Source of the DNA: CAIWHR01 sp963788185 | Lineage (GTDB): Bacteria > Pseudomonadota > Gammaproteobacteria > Burkholderiales > Casimicrobiaceae | Assembly (NCBI GenBank): GCA_963788185.1 | Contig: CAWBGE010000021.1 | Location: 62,001 to 126,000, forward strand | Direction of reading: 5' to 3' | DNA length: 64,000 nucleotides | In this document: positions 52,298-61,550 of the stretch, piece by piece | How positions within the stretch are numbered: position 1 is the first letter of the stretch | Layout: each line of letters opens with the position of its first letter | The notes under the pieces: generated by a model | Database searches by the model: none | What the model was told of the DNA's origin: nothing | The model's input: only the letters and a program-made list of their open reading frames with translations | Program-made: the position numbers and the translations under genes

Positions 52298-52969
52298 TCA
52301 GAATGCGATGCCGTTCAGCTCGGCCCATCCGGTCCACATGATCTGGATGCCGATGCAGAGCAGGATGAAGGCCATCAGCCGCATCATGACCAGCGTGCCG
52401 ATTTCTCCCAGCCGGTTGAGCACGGCTGCGGAGTTCTTGAACAGAAGATAGAGCGCCAGCGAGACCAGCGCCGCCCCTCCCGCTGCCACCAGCGCGCCGG
52501 CGAGGAACAGCACCGGCCTGGTCGGGATCTGGGCGCCGAGGGCAATCGATGCGGCAATGGTTCCCGGTCCGGTGGTGAGCGGAAAGGTCATCGGGAAGAA
52601 GCTTTGCCGGACGATCTCGGCGTCCGAGAGCGCCGAGGCCTCTTCGAGGGCGACCGCATGGACTTCGTCGTCCTCGGTGCGGTTGAGCATCCGCCATGCA
52701 GTCGCCGCAACGAGCACGCCGCCACCGAGGCGGACGACGGGCAGCGAGATGCCGAAGATCTCCAGCACGTAGGTGCCGAAGAGTATCGAAGCCACCACCA
52801 CGAACCAGCTGTTGATGGCAATCTGCCGCGCCAGCCGCGTGGCGAGCGCCCGGTTGGTCCCGACCACGCCGACGAATATGGGGGCCGTGCTGAGCGGATT
52901 GATGATCGGCAGCAGCGTCACCGGCACCAGGATCAGCGCCTTCAGAATGGGTACGACGTACGACTCCAT
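52298..52969 (-). CDS. MarC family integral membrane protein
   Basis: A 223-residue protein with six membrane helices. It has the MarC family motifs LLPIINPLSTAPIFVGVVG and FFPMTFPLTTGPGTIAASIA, and the ending IGIQIMWTGWAELNGI. MarC proteins are not established transporters despite the old multiple-antibiotic label; function is unknown. A good GGAGG lies six bases before ATG 52969. It is divergent from nhaC with 133 bases between. Confidence 0.92.
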   Translation of the reverse strand: MESYVVPILKALILVPVTLLPIINPLSTAPIFVGVVGTNRALATRLARQIAINSWFVVVASILFGTYVLEIFGISLPVVRLGGGVLVAATAWRMLNRTEDDEVHAVALEEASALSDAEIVRQSFFPMTFPLTTGPGTIAASIALGAQIPTRPVLFLAGALVAAGGAALVSLALYLLFKNSAAVLNRLGEIGTLVMMRLMAFILLCIGIQIMWTGWAELNGIAF

Positions 52970-53102
52970 GATGCCTCCGCAGGCGTCCTCCAGATACTGC
53001 GCGTCGGTCGAGAGTCTATCCTGACCGCCGGCGGCGTGTCTTTCCTCCGCGCGAACCGTCCGGGCGTCGCCCGGTAACGCAACTCTTCGATTGCCGCAAG
53101 CC

Positions 53103-54593
53103 ATGATCAGACCCAAAGAGCCGCAGCCCGTAACGCTGACCGAAGCGATCGTCCCGATCGCCAGCCTCATCCTGCTCGTCGCCCTGTCCTTTTACCTGTT
53201 CGGCGACGCCGGCGCGGGAGGACCGAATCAGGTCGCCCTCGTCGTCGCCACCATGATCGCCGTGTTCGTCGGGTGGCGCCGCGGCCACTCGATCGAGTCT
53301 CTCGGCGAGGCCGCGACGGCGAGCGTCAGCACGGGCATCGGCGCGATATTCATCCTCTTCGCCGTCGGCGCGCTGATCGGCACCTGGGCGATGAGCGGCA
53401 CGCTCGTGGCCATGGTCTACTACGGGCTGCAGCTGCTCAGCCCGAACTACTTTTTTGTCACCGCCTGCGCGATCTGCGCCATCGTATCGACCAGCATCGG
53501 CAGTTCGTGGACGGTCGTCGGCACGATAGGCATCGGTTTCATGGGGATTGCGCAGAACATGGGACTGGATCCGGCCATCGCCGCCGGTGCGGTGATATCG
53601 GGCGCCTATTTCGGCGACAAGTCGTCGCCGCTCTCCGATTCGGCGAATCTTGCCGCCGCCGCCGCGGGCGTCCCGCTTTACCAGCACATCCGCGAGACGC
53701 TGCTGACGTCGGTGATGGCGGTCACGATCGCGCTCGCCGTGTTCTTCATGCTCGGCCGGCCCGGCGATTTCGATGCCAGCGACAAGATTCAGGCGATCCA
53801 GAGCGCGTTCGCCATTTCGCCCATCCTGTTCCTGCCGCTGGTGGTCGTCGTCGTGCTCGCGGTGTTCAAGGTCCCGCCCTTCACCGCGATCTTCATCGGC
53901 GCGCTCGCCGGTGGCGTGCTCGCCGTGTTCGTGGCGCCCGGACGCGTGATCGCGCTCGCCGACCCGGGCGGCAGCATTCCGGCCTGGCTCGCGCTCTTCA
54001 AGGGGGTGTGGCTCGCCCTGGCCAGCGGGTACAAATCGACGACCGGGATCCCGGCGATCGACCTCCTGGTATCGCGCGGCGGCATGGACAGCATGCTGAA
54101 CACGATCTGGCTGGTCATCTCCGCGCTCGCGTTCGGCGGCGTGGTCGAGAAGGCAGGTGTGCTCGACCGCCTGATCACGCCGATCATCGAGAAGGCGAAG
54201 TCGGACGGCGCTCTGGTTGCGTCCCTCGTGTCCTCGATCATTGCTACGAACATCATCACCGCCGACCAATACATCGCGATCGTCCTGCCGGGGCGAATGT
54301 TCAAGACCGCCTTCCAGAAGCGCGGGCTGGCGCCGGTGGTGCTTTCGCGCGCCGTTGGAGATACCGCGACACCCACCGGGTCGCTGATCCCGTGGAACAG
54401 CTGCGGCGCCTACATGGCCGCGACGCTGGGAGTGGCCACGTTGAGCTACGCGCCCTACGCGATCTTCAACCTTGTCAGCCCGCTGCTAACGGTCGCCCTC
54501 GCATACGCCGGCTTCCGCATGCTGCGCCTTCCTGCGTCCTCGGCGGAAACCGCGGCGGAACCGGCCAGGTCGGCGCCAACGCGTCAGGAGTGA
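53103..54593 (+). CDS. nhaC: Na+/H+ antiporter NhaC
   Basis: Eleven- to twelve-helix antiporter of 496 residues. Family signatures: SIGSSWTVVGTIGIGFMGIA, GAYFGDKSSPLSDSANLAAA and ADQYIAIVLPGRMFK, and SRAVGDTATPTGSLIPWNSC. These match NhaC-type sodium or malate/lactate antiporters (the Mle branch is similar). I start at ATG 53103; a TTG 12 bases earlier is possible. The end overlaps the convergent channel gene by 10 bases. It adds to the cation-homeostasis cluster. Confidence 0.9.
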   Translation: MIRPKEPQPVTLTEAIVPIASLILLVALSFYLFGDAGAGGPNQVALVVATMIAVFVGWRRGHSIESLGEAATASVSTGIGAIFILFAVGALIGTWAMSGTLVAMVYYGLQLLSPNYFFVTACAICAIVSTSIGSSWTVVGTIGIGFMGIAQNMGLDPAIAAGAVISGAYFGDKSSPLSDSANLAAAAAGVPLYQHIRETLLTSVMAVTIALAVFFMLGRPGDFDASDKIQAIQSAFAISPILFLPLVVVVVLAVFKVPPFTAIFIGALAGGVLAVFVAPGRVIALADPGGSIPAWLALFKGVWLALASGYKSTTGIPAIDLLVSRGGMDSMLNTIWLVISALAFGGVVEKAGVLDRLITPIIEKAKSDGALVASLVSSIIATNIITADQYIAIVLPGRMFKTAFQKRGLAPVVLSRAVGDTATPTGSLIPWNSCGAYMAATLGVATLSYAPYAIFNLVSPLLTVALAYAGFRMLRLPASSAETAAEPARSAPTRQE

Positions 54594-57058
54594 GTGTCTC
54601 CCGCGAAGCCGGGGGATCTCCCTTGTTGATTTGGCACGCTCCGCAGGTACATCTCGCGCTGCGGCATCGGCACCTCAATCCCGGCTTCGGCGAGGCCGTT
54701 CTGCACCTCAACGGCCAGGTCGCTGCGCACGAGCAACCAGTCCGCACGGTCGGTCGTCCAGGCCCGAAGGTTGAACTCCAGCGCGCCGGGGGCGAGGCCG
54801 GTCAGGATAGCCACCGGCGCCGGCGATGTGGCGATGCCCTGCACTTTGCGGGCGATGCCCACCAGCAGGTCGATCGTGCGCTGCGGGACGACGGCGTAGC
54901 TGGTCGAGACGTTGATGTCGATCCGGCGGCGAGTGCCGCGGAGCGTCCAGTTCACCAGCTTGTCGGCGAGCAGCATGCCATTGGGCACCACCACTTCCGC
55001 GCCTTCAAAAGTCGTCACGATGGTGGCCCGCATGCCGATGTCGCGCACCCGGCCCGTCATGCCCGCGACTTCGACCACATCGCCGGGCTGGATGGGCCGC
55101 TCGAACATCAGGATCAGCCCCGAGACGAAGTTCTTGACGACGTCCTGCAGGCCGAAGCCGATGCCGACGCCCAGGGCGCCGAAGACGAGCGCCAGCTGCC
55201 CGATCTGCACCCCGGCCGCCGCGAGCGCCGCGAGCAGACCCAGGAACAGCACGCTGTAATAGCTCAGCGTCGAGATGCTGTTGCCGACTCCGCGCGGCAG
55301 GGCGAGCGAGGGCAGCAGATCTTCGGCCAGCACCAGGCGGATCGTCCTGGCCAACCAGAAGGCAGCCCAGATCGCAGCTGCGAACGCCGCGATGCTGCCC
55401 AGGCTGAGCGACAACAGTCCGAGCTGGAACTGATACGTAAGCACCGCGACGAGCGCGGCATACAGCGGGCGAAAGACGCGAAACGACTGGAGCGCGTAGA
55501 CCAGCCAGGCGACCACCATCAGCATGCGACCCAGGCGGGCCGCGAGCGGTATCAGCGAGCCGGCATGGCGTCCGGCGATCCGCGACAGCATCGGCCGGGA
55601 AACCAGCACCCGGAACAAGGCCACCAGCACCGTGCTGCCGGCATACAGGGCAAGCGCGGCGTAGCTGCTGTCGAGCAGCGCGCTGGTGAGCATCGTCGCC
55701 AGCGAGATGTTGCCCAGGACGTTGGAGCCCGCCGACGCGAGCAGCACGGCGCTGGCGACCCAGGCGAGCAAGGTCAGGGCCCGACCCTGGATCGACCGCG
55801 CTTCGTCCGTGGCGCTGCGGCGGGCGAGCGAGATGTTCCAGGCCAGGGTCAACAACATGAGCAGGTTCAGGGTGAGCAGGAAACCGCGGTACAGCAGCTG
55901 ATGGCCCAGCAGCAGCGAGGCCACCGTATTCACGAAATAGAACACCGCGCTGAGATAGGCCCAGGGCCCGACGAGGGCCAGGACGCGCCGCTGGACCAGC
56001 GCGAGCACGGGTACCCACGCGAGCAGCATCACTGCTTCCTGGCGAACACCGGGCCCCTGGATGTCGTAAGCGATCGCGCCGAGCAAGATGAGCAGCAACC
56101 ACGCCGCCCAGGGCTGCGACAGCGCCCGCATCGATGGTTCGTCGGCCTCCCCGGCGGCCACCAGCAGCCGGGCGCGGCGTCTCAACCAGACCATTACCGG
56201 CAACAGCAGCACGGCGCCGACCGCGAGGGCGGGCAGCCAGCGCGCGTTCGCGGCGTCGTAGTCGCTCGCGAACGCAAGCTCGATCTCGAGACTCCGACTG
56301 AGCCCGACGCTCACCGGCTCGAGCGACTGGGTGTCGCCGAGGGCCAGCCACAGTGGCGGCGCATCCATGACCACGAGTCGGCGGTCCTGATCCTCGACCT
56401 TGCGCGACACGGTGGTGACGCCCTGTTGAACCTGGGCCGCCAACGCGCTGCCCGTTCGTCCGAGATCGAGCAGCTTGGCAAGGGGCGCCGAAAGCAGCTT
56501 TTCCGCATCGTCGATCCTGGCGATCAGCTCGTCGACGCGTTCCAGCAGCGCCGGAGCCCGACCCGGCGTTTGGCCGGTGGCCTGCCAGGCCGCGCGACGA
56601 TCCGCCAGGTCGGCCAGATCCTCCGACTTCGCGTTGATGGCCTGCGCCAGCTCCGCCCGCGTCTGCGCGACGGCTCGCTCGTAGAGCAGCCAGTGGCGCT
56701 GCAGGCTCTCGAGCCGGCGCACCGAGAGCAAGGCGAGATCGCTCTTGTTGGACCGCTCCGCGAGTTGCTGGATGCCGGCGGATTGACGCGCGAACGCCTC
56801 CTCGTAGCGCCGAGCCACATCGGGAACCTGGGCCCGGCGCGTGATAGCGAGGATGTACTGCTCGTCGGCGTCGGCACGGGCCGGGATGTCGGCCGATCTA
56901 TGGGCTTGGACCTGTGCCGCGGCCTCGACCGGTACGGGACGGGTGTCGGCGCCGGCGGTCGGGGCCTGCGCCCAAACGGGTGCGAATGCGCCCCAGGCAC
57001 AAGCCCAAAGCAGCAGCGCGACGGCGGCGACCCGCCCGAGGCTGATTCTGACGCTCAC
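54584..57058 (-). CDS. Large MscS-type mechanosensitive channel with DUF3772-like N-terminus
   Basis: An 824-residue protein: signal peptide (AAVALLLWACAWGAFAPVWA), a long periplasmic helical region (about 40-210), ten or so membrane helices (about 240-600), and a C-terminal MscS domain. The pore-lining and beta domain are recognisable: LALVFGALGVGIGFGLQDVV, NFVSGLILMFERPIQPGDVV and VVVPNGMLLADKLVNWTLRG. The role is osmotic safety valve of the MscK/MscM size class. I start at GTG 57058 since it puts a signal peptide at the front; the frame is open further upstream. Confidence 0.88.
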   Translation of the reverse strand: MSVRISLGRVAAVALLLWACAWGAFAPVWAQAPTAGADTRPVPVEAAAQVQAHRSADIPARADADEQYILAITRRAQVPDVARRYEEAFARQSAGIQQLAERSNKSDLALLSVRRLESLQRHWLLYERAVAQTRAELAQAINAKSEDLADLADRRAAWQATGQTPGRAPALLERVDELIARIDDAEKLLSAPLAKLLDLGRTGSALAAQVQQGVTTVSRKVEDQDRRLVVMDAPPLWLALGDTQSLEPVSVGLSRSLEIELAFASDYDAANARWLPALAVGAVLLLPVMVWLRRRARLLVAAGEADEPSMRALSQPWAAWLLLILLGAIAYDIQGPGVRQEAVMLLAWVPVLALVQRRVLALVGPWAYLSAVFYFVNTVASLLLGHQLLYRGFLLTLNLLMLLTLAWNISLARRSATDEARSIQGRALTLLAWVASAVLLASAGSNVLGNISLATMLTSALLDSSYAALALYAGSTVLVALFRVLVSRPMLSRIAGRHAGSLIPLAARLGRMLMVVAWLVYALQSFRVFRPLYAALVAVLTYQFQLGLLSLSLGSIAAFAAAIWAAFWLARTIRLVLAEDLLPSLALPRGVGNSISTLSYYSVLFLGLLAALAAAGVQIGQLALVFGALGVGIGFGLQDVVKNFVSGLILMFERPIQPGDVVEVAGMTGRVRDIGMRATIVTTFEGAEVVVPNGMLLADKLVNWTLRGTRRRIDINVSTSYAVVPQRTIDLLVGIARKVQGIATSPAPVAILTGLAPGALEFNLRAWTTDRADWLLVRSDLAVEVQNGLAEAGIEVPMPQREMYLRSVPNQQGRSPGFAGDTHS

Positions 57059-57234
57059 TGGCGTTGATCCCGGTTCATGACGATTTGCGCCGATGAGCAC
57101 CTGCGGCGCGGGATGGCGATTGCAAACAGGGATGGAGATTTTACATCGGGATGCATGAACTGACCGGGTTGCTGCCACCGCCGTTGCGACGCAGCGGACA
57201 CATCTGCGCTTCGGGATTTTGACAGCCCACGCTG

Positions 57235-57260
57235 AGCTCCAATTGTGCTTATATGGAGCT
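57235..57260. promoter_or_regulatory. Inverted repeat in the channel/lipase divergent region
   Basis: Perfect 7-base arms AGCTCCA (57235-57241) and TGGAGCT (57254-57260) around a 12-base AT-rich loop containing TTATAT, a possible -10 for the lipase gene. TTGACA at 57219-57224 is 24 bases away, too far for a normal -35. The rest of the 263-base gap has no gene. Confidence 0.35.
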
Positions 57261-57321
57261 TTTGTCGCCGGTTCTACGCGACCGCGATCCAGGCGCTTCG
57301 GCGCAACGGGAGACGATGCAG

Positions 57322-58896
57322 ATGGGAATCAAGAGGGTCTTGAAGTGGGTGTTGATCGGGGTCGTGGTGGCCGGCGCGGCCATGCTCGCGGTGCGTTCGT
57401 ATCGCGCCTTGAGCGGCCCCGCGCTGCAGCCCTGGCACACCTTCGTGCCGGCCGAATTGCACGCGAGCGACCTCGACGGCGCCGACTGGGCCCGATATCT
57501 CGCGCAGGAAGGGGCCATCTTCGAAAGCGTTCGCGCCGAGGTCAGCCAGAAGCTCGATGCGCAGGCGCGTGTGCCCATCAACCGCTATTTCGAGGCCAGC
57601 CCGGTCTATCCGGCGCGCTTCGCCCAGGACTGGAACCGATCGTATGTAATCGAACCGGACGGCAGGCCGATCGGGGCCGTGGTGCTGCTGCACGGGCTGA
57701 CGGACTCCCCGTACAGCCTGCGTCACATCGCGAAGCTCTATCGCGATCGCGGCTTCGTCGCCATCGGCGTCCGCTTGCCGGGGCACGGCACCGTGCCGGC
57801 CGGCCTGACCAACGTGCGCTGGGAAGACTGGATGGCCGCCACGCGGCTTGCAATCCGCGAGGCAGGCCGGCGTGTGCCCGCCCCCGGCGCGCTGCACCTG
57901 GTCGGGTTTTCGAACGGCGGCGCGCTGGCGATGAAATATGCGCTCGAAGCGATCGAGGATCCGAAGCTTGCCCGGGCCGATCGCATCGTATTGATCACGC
58001 CGATGATCGGGATCACGCGTTTTGCGCGCTTTGCCGGCCTGGCGGGTCTCCCCGCCGTGCTGCCGCCGTTCGCGAACGCCGCCTGGCTCAGCGTCGTCCC
58101 GGAGTTCAATCCGTTCAAGTACAACTCGTTCCCGGTCAATGGCGCCCGCCAGTCGTACCGGATGACCGATGCGTTGCAGAGCCAGATGCAGCGCCTCGCG
58201 CGGGCCAACCAGCTGGGAACCCTGCCGCCGGTTCTGACCTTCCAGTCGGTGGTCGATTTCACCGTCAGCACGCCGGCGATCCTGACGGCGCTGTATTCGC
58301 TGCTGCCCGACAACGGCAGCGAGATCGTTCTCTTCGACGTCAACCGCACCGTGAAATTCGGTCCGTTGCTGCGCCCTTCCGCCTACGTCGCGCTCGATCG
58401 GTTGACGCCGACGTCCCCGCAGCCGTATCGCTTCACGTCGATCGTGAACGCGAGCGACGACAGCGATGCCACGGTCGAGCGCAGCATCGCTCCGGGCCAG
58501 TTGCAGGCAGCGGACCGCGCACTGAACCTGCCCTATCCGCCCGGGATCTTTTCGCTGTCGCACCTGGCGATCCCGATCCCCATGGACGACCCGCTGTATG
58601 GGCTCAAGCCCGACCCGAAAGTGCCGCCCGAGTTCGGCTTCAGTCTTGGCGCAATGGCCGCACGCGGCGAGCGCGGCACGCTGGTGGTCGACCAGGATTT
58701 CCTCACGCGCCTGCCTTCCAATCCCTTCTTCCCCTATCTGCTCGAACGGGTCGACGATGGCATCAATCGACCCTCTGGCCCGACCGGGCGCAATCTCGCA
58801 GCTACGCAATCGCCGGGCATCCCGGTGCGCCTCGAAGCGCTGCTGTCCACGTTTCTGCCCGACAATCTGGAGTCGCAATCGTTCTCCGGCCCGTAG
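57322..58896 (+). CDS. Membrane-anchored alpha/beta hydrolase (lipase/esterase)
   Basis: A 524-residue protein with one N-terminal membrane helix (RVLKWVLIGVVVAGAAMLAV) and an alpha/beta hydrolase domain starting near 105. Seen: oxyanion motif VVLLHGLTDSPYSLRHIAKL, IGVRLPGHGTVPAG and nucleophile elbow VGFSNGGALAMKYAL (GFSNG). A C-terminal 200-residue part with acid/His candidates (VDFTVSTPAIL, LSHLAIPIPMDDPLYG) follows. I start at ATG 57322, nine bases after GGGAG; 57316 is the alternative. Likely periplasmic and lipid or ester directed; substrate unknown. Confidence 0.82.
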   Translation: MGIKRVLKWVLIGVVVAGAAMLAVRSYRALSGPALQPWHTFVPAELHASDLDGADWARYLAQEGAIFESVRAEVSQKLDAQARVPINRYFEASPVYPARFAQDWNRSYVIEPDGRPIGAVVLLHGLTDSPYSLRHIAKLYRDRGFVAIGVRLPGHGTVPAGLTNVRWEDWMAATRLAIREAGRRVPAPGALHLVGFSNGGALAMKYALEAIEDPKLARADRIVLITPMIGITRFARFAGLAGLPAVLPPFANAAWLSVVPEFNPFKYNSFPVNGARQSYRMTDALQSQMQRLARANQLGTLPPVLTFQSVVDFTVSTPAILTALYSLLPDNGSEIVLFDVNRTVKFGPLLRPSAYVALDRLTPTSPQPYRFTSIVNASDDSDATVERSIAPGQLQAADRALNLPYPPGIFSLSHLAIPIPMDDPLYGLKPDPKVPPEFGFSLGAMAARGERGTLVVDQDFLTRLPSNPFFPYLLERVDDGINRPSGPTGRNLAATQSPGIPVRLEALLSTFLPDNLESQSFSGP

Positions 58897-58897
58897 G

Positions 58898-59119
58898 TCA
58901 GGCGCTGGCCCGCGCGCGACCGACCAGCGTTCGCAGCAACGCGAGGACAGAACCGCCCGTCAGCATGCCCAGCACGTAGATGCCGACCACCAGGAAGGAA
59001 ACGGGGACCGTGAGGCTCGCGGAGAGAAGCGATACCGTCACGGTCTGGAGGTTCTGGATCTTGAACAGCAGAACGATGGCAGTGATGACGACGATCAGCC
59101 CGATGTAGACGAAGCGCAT
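58898..59119 (-). CDS. LapA-domain (DUF1049) membrane protein
   Basis: A 73-residue protein with two membrane helices (FVYIGLIVVITAIVLLFKIQ and VPVSFLVVGIYVLGMLTGGS) and the LapA/DUF1049 motif FKIQNLQTVTVSLLSASLTV. E. coli LapA works with LapB to control LpxC turnover, but lapB is not here and this domain occurs alone in many bacteria. GGGAGG lies just before ATG 59119. It ends one base after the lipase stop. Confidence 0.88.
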   Translation of the reverse strand: MRFVYIGLIVVITAIVLLFKIQNLQTVTVSLLSASLTVPVSFLVVGIYVLGMLTGGSVLALLRTLVGRARASA

Positions 59120-59252
59120 GGTTGCCTCCCTTTGGTTTGACGCGCAAGACCGCGCCGACCGAGTGCGAGGTGGGCGCGTTGTTGCGGCGCATGATGCCAC
59201 TTCTCAAGTGTGGATGCGACCCTCTCTCCCGCGCGGCAGGACCGCGACGCGT

Positions 59253-59310
59253 TTTGGTAGTATCGGGAGGCTTCATCCACCATGAATCCCGGGCATCTTC
59301 GCCCACACCA
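59253..59310 (+). promoter_or_regulatory. Conserved leader upstream of the FadL-type porin (copy A)
   Basis: Begins with TTTGGTAGTAT (59253-59263), which contains an extended -10-like TGGTAGTAT, and ends with GGGCATCTTCGCCCACACCA, where GGGC and GCCC can pair across six bases. The same two parts occur upstream of the gene at 63288. The ATG of the porin is 20 bases further on. Confidence 0.55.
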
Positions 59311-59329
59311 CCATGACTCAGGACCGACA

Positions 59330-60628
59330 ATGAATTCGATCGACCGGAAGCGCTCGTTCGCAGCCGTAGCATTCGGCATGGCCACGCTTGCATGGAACAC
59401 GGCCTACGCCGGGGGCATCAGCCTCTACGAGGTCGGAACCGCGGATGTGGGCTTGGCGGCGGCCGGCTATTCGGCGCGGGCACAGGACGCGTCCACGGTC
59501 TTCACCAATCCCGCCGGCATGACACGACTTGCCGGCGACCAGCTCACGCTCGGCGCGCAGCTGCTTTATGCGGATCTGGGTTTCTCGATCGCGCAAGGCA
59601 CGTCGCCGGCGCTCGGCGGCAATGCTGGCGGCAATCCGATCGAATGGTTCCCGGGCGGAGGGATGTTCTATTCGCACTCCGTGTCTGCGGACGTCAAGGT
59701 CGGTGTCGCGATCACGGGCAACTTCGGCTCGGCGGTGAAATACGATTCCGGCTGGGTTGGCCGGTACTACATCCAGGAGGGCACGCTGCTGGGCATGTCG
59801 ATCCTTCCGTCGGCGGCCTGGCGCGTCGACGAGCATCTCTCGCTGGGTGCAAGCCTCAATGTGATGTACGGCAAGTTCGACACCAAGGTGGGCGTCAACA
59901 ACATCGTCGGACCCGACGGCAGCCTGTCGCTCGACGACAACACCTGGGGTCTGGGCGCGAACCTGGGACTGCTCTATGAAGTCAATCCCGGAACGCGGTT
60001 CGGCATCACGTACAACTCGCCGGTCGACCTCAAGTTCAGCGCGACGACGCAGTGGGACGGCTTGGCACCGGCGCTGCGGACGGTGCTCGGAACACGGGGG
60101 CTGCTGGATGCCGATGTCGACCTCGGCGTGACGGTGCCGCAGGGCGTGAACGCGAGCTTCTACCATGCGATCGACCCCCGCTGGGCGATCCTGGGCAGCG
60201 TCGGCTGGCAGCAATGGTCGAAGTTCGGCCATCTGGACGTCGGCATCGACTCGAACAATCCCGTCAGCGTGACCAGCGCTCTGAACTACAAGGACACCTG
60301 GCACATTGCCGGCGGTGCGCAATACAAGCTGTCCGATCCGTGGCTGCTCAATGCCGGCATCGCCTACGACTCGGGATTCCAGGACAACGACAACGTCGCC
60401 CTGGCGTTGCCCGCGAATGCGGCCTGGCGATTCGGCGTCGGGATGCAGAAGACGGAATCGAAGACCTTCAATTGGGGGTGGAGCGCCGAGTATATCTACG
60501 GCGCCGATCTGCACACCAATGTCGCCAACCGCGTCCCCGTCGCCATTGGCGGGCGTGGCGACGTGGTCGGTTCATTCAACAACGTCGGTATGTTCTTCGT
60601 CGCCACCAACTTCAACTGGAAGTTCTGA
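59330..60628 (+). CDS. FadL/OmpP1-family outer-membrane transport protein
   Basis: Beta-barrel porin for long-chain fatty acids or other hydrophobic compounds. The 432-residue protein has a signal peptide (AVAFGMATLAWNTAYAGG) and the FadL hatch and S3-kink signatures: GISLYEVGTADVGLAAAGYS, AQDASTVFTNPAGMTRLAGD. It ends in Phe (ATNFNWKF), as barrel proteins do. Length is normal. It is preceded by a leader shared with the gene at 63288 and is convergent with the DUF2950 gene. Confidence 0.92.
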   Translation: MNSIDRKRSFAAVAFGMATLAWNTAYAGGISLYEVGTADVGLAAAGYSARAQDASTVFTNPAGMTRLAGDQLTLGAQLLYADLGFSIAQGTSPALGGNAGGNPIEWFPGGGMFYSHSVSADVKVGVAITGNFGSAVKYDSGWVGRYYIQEGTLLGMSILPSAAWRVDEHLSLGASLNVMYGKFDTKVGVNNIVGPDGSLSLDDNTWGLGANLGLLYEVNPGTRFGITYNSPVDLKFSATTQWDGLAPALRTVLGTRGLLDADVDLGVTVPQGVNASFYHAIDPRWAILGSVGWQQWSKFGHLDVGIDSNNPVSVTSALNYKDTWHIAGGAQYKLSDPWLLNAGIAYDSGFQDNDNVALALPANAAWRFGVGMQKTESKTFNWGWSAEYIYGADLHTNVANRVPVAIGGRGDVVGSFNNVGMFFVATNFNWKF

Positions 60629-60639
60629 CCTTCAGCGCT

Positions 60640-61548
60640 TCAGGGGGGCGGCAGCGCAGTCCACGTGGCATCGGGGTCGAAGCGCTTCATCGCGCTCGCA
60701 GTGGCGTCCGAAGCCGTGCCGAGATCCTTCTGGTACACGACGCCATCGTGGCTGACCAGGAACGACATCACGCCGGTATCCCCGTAGCGCGCAGGCCACG
60801 CGACGAGCGCGAAACCATTGGTCAGCTTGCCGCGGCTGAGGTAACCGCGCTTGCCGCCGTTCGCCGCCGCGCCCTGCGCCTCTAGGATCTTGAACCGGTA
60901 GCCGTAATAGCCGTCCTTGATGTCGCGGGTATCCAGCAGCGGTCCGGCGGGGCTCGGGGTTTCGCCGTCGGGCGTGGCCCAGTAGAGGCCGTCGCGCTTG
61001 CCGGGCGTGCTCAGGAAGCGGCGGGCGTATTCGAGGATGCCGTCGCCATTGCGATCCTGCTCCGCATATTCGCGCTGCGCATCGTAATAGGCATACGACG
61101 CCTTGATCGCCGCAAGCTCGTTGCGGCCGATGCGCCGCAGGCGGACCTCGTCCACTCCGGCACGCGCGTCGAAGGCCCAGCCCTCGCCGCTGCGGGCCAT
61201 CGGGATCGGCAGCGTCCAGCCATCGCTCAGCACCAGCCGGGCATTCGCCCCGTCGCGCTCGATACGGTGACCCTGCGACCACGCAGCGAGAAAGTCGGTG
61301 CGGTCTTCTGCGGATGTTGCATCGAGCGGTATCAGGCGGCGATAGTCCGGACCGAGCACGATACGAACCTTGGCATCGTCGTGACGCGCGAGGCCATCGG
61401 CCAGCGCGTCCACGGCCGCTTCCGGCGTCGCGAAGATCTGCTGCGCGATCGCCGGCGCCGCAGCTGCCAGTGCCGCGACGAGCAGCAGCGCCGCGCCGCC
61501 CCGCGGCCACCACCTGCACATCGATTCAAGCTGAAAATTGGATTTCAT
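60640..61548 (-). CDS. DUF2950 family exported protein
   Basis: A 302-residue secreted protein with a signal peptide (about 37 residues, ending AAAAPAIAQQ) and the DUF2950 body: FATPEAAVDALADGLARHDD, YAEQDRNGDGILEYARRFLS (a calcium-loop-like DRNGDGILEYA), GKRDGLYWATPDGETPSPAG and DGYYGYRFKILEAQG. Commonly found next to DUF3300 genes, as here with two bases between. Function unknown; its Asp-rich loop (DRNGDG) is a credible metal site. Confidence 0.88.
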   Translation of the reverse strand: MKSNFQLESMCRWWPRGGAALLLVAALAAAAPAIAQQIFATPEAAVDALADGLARHDDAKVRIVLGPDYRRLIPLDATSAEDRTDFLAAWSQGHRIERDGANARLVLSDGWTLPIPMARSGEGWAFDARAGVDEVRLRRIGRNELAAIKASYAYYDAQREYAEQDRNGDGILEYARRFLSTPGKRDGLYWATPDGETPSPAGPLLDTRDIKDGYYGYRFKILEAQGAAANGGKRGYLSRGKLTNGFALVAWPARYGDTGVMSFLVSHDGVVYQKDLGTASDATASAMKRFDPDATWTALPPP

Positions 61549-61550
61549 GG

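Noticed and set aside
57219..57224. TTGACA as the -35 of the lipase promoter
   Set aside because: The nearest -10-like sequence is 24 bases downstream, too far for a standard promoter.
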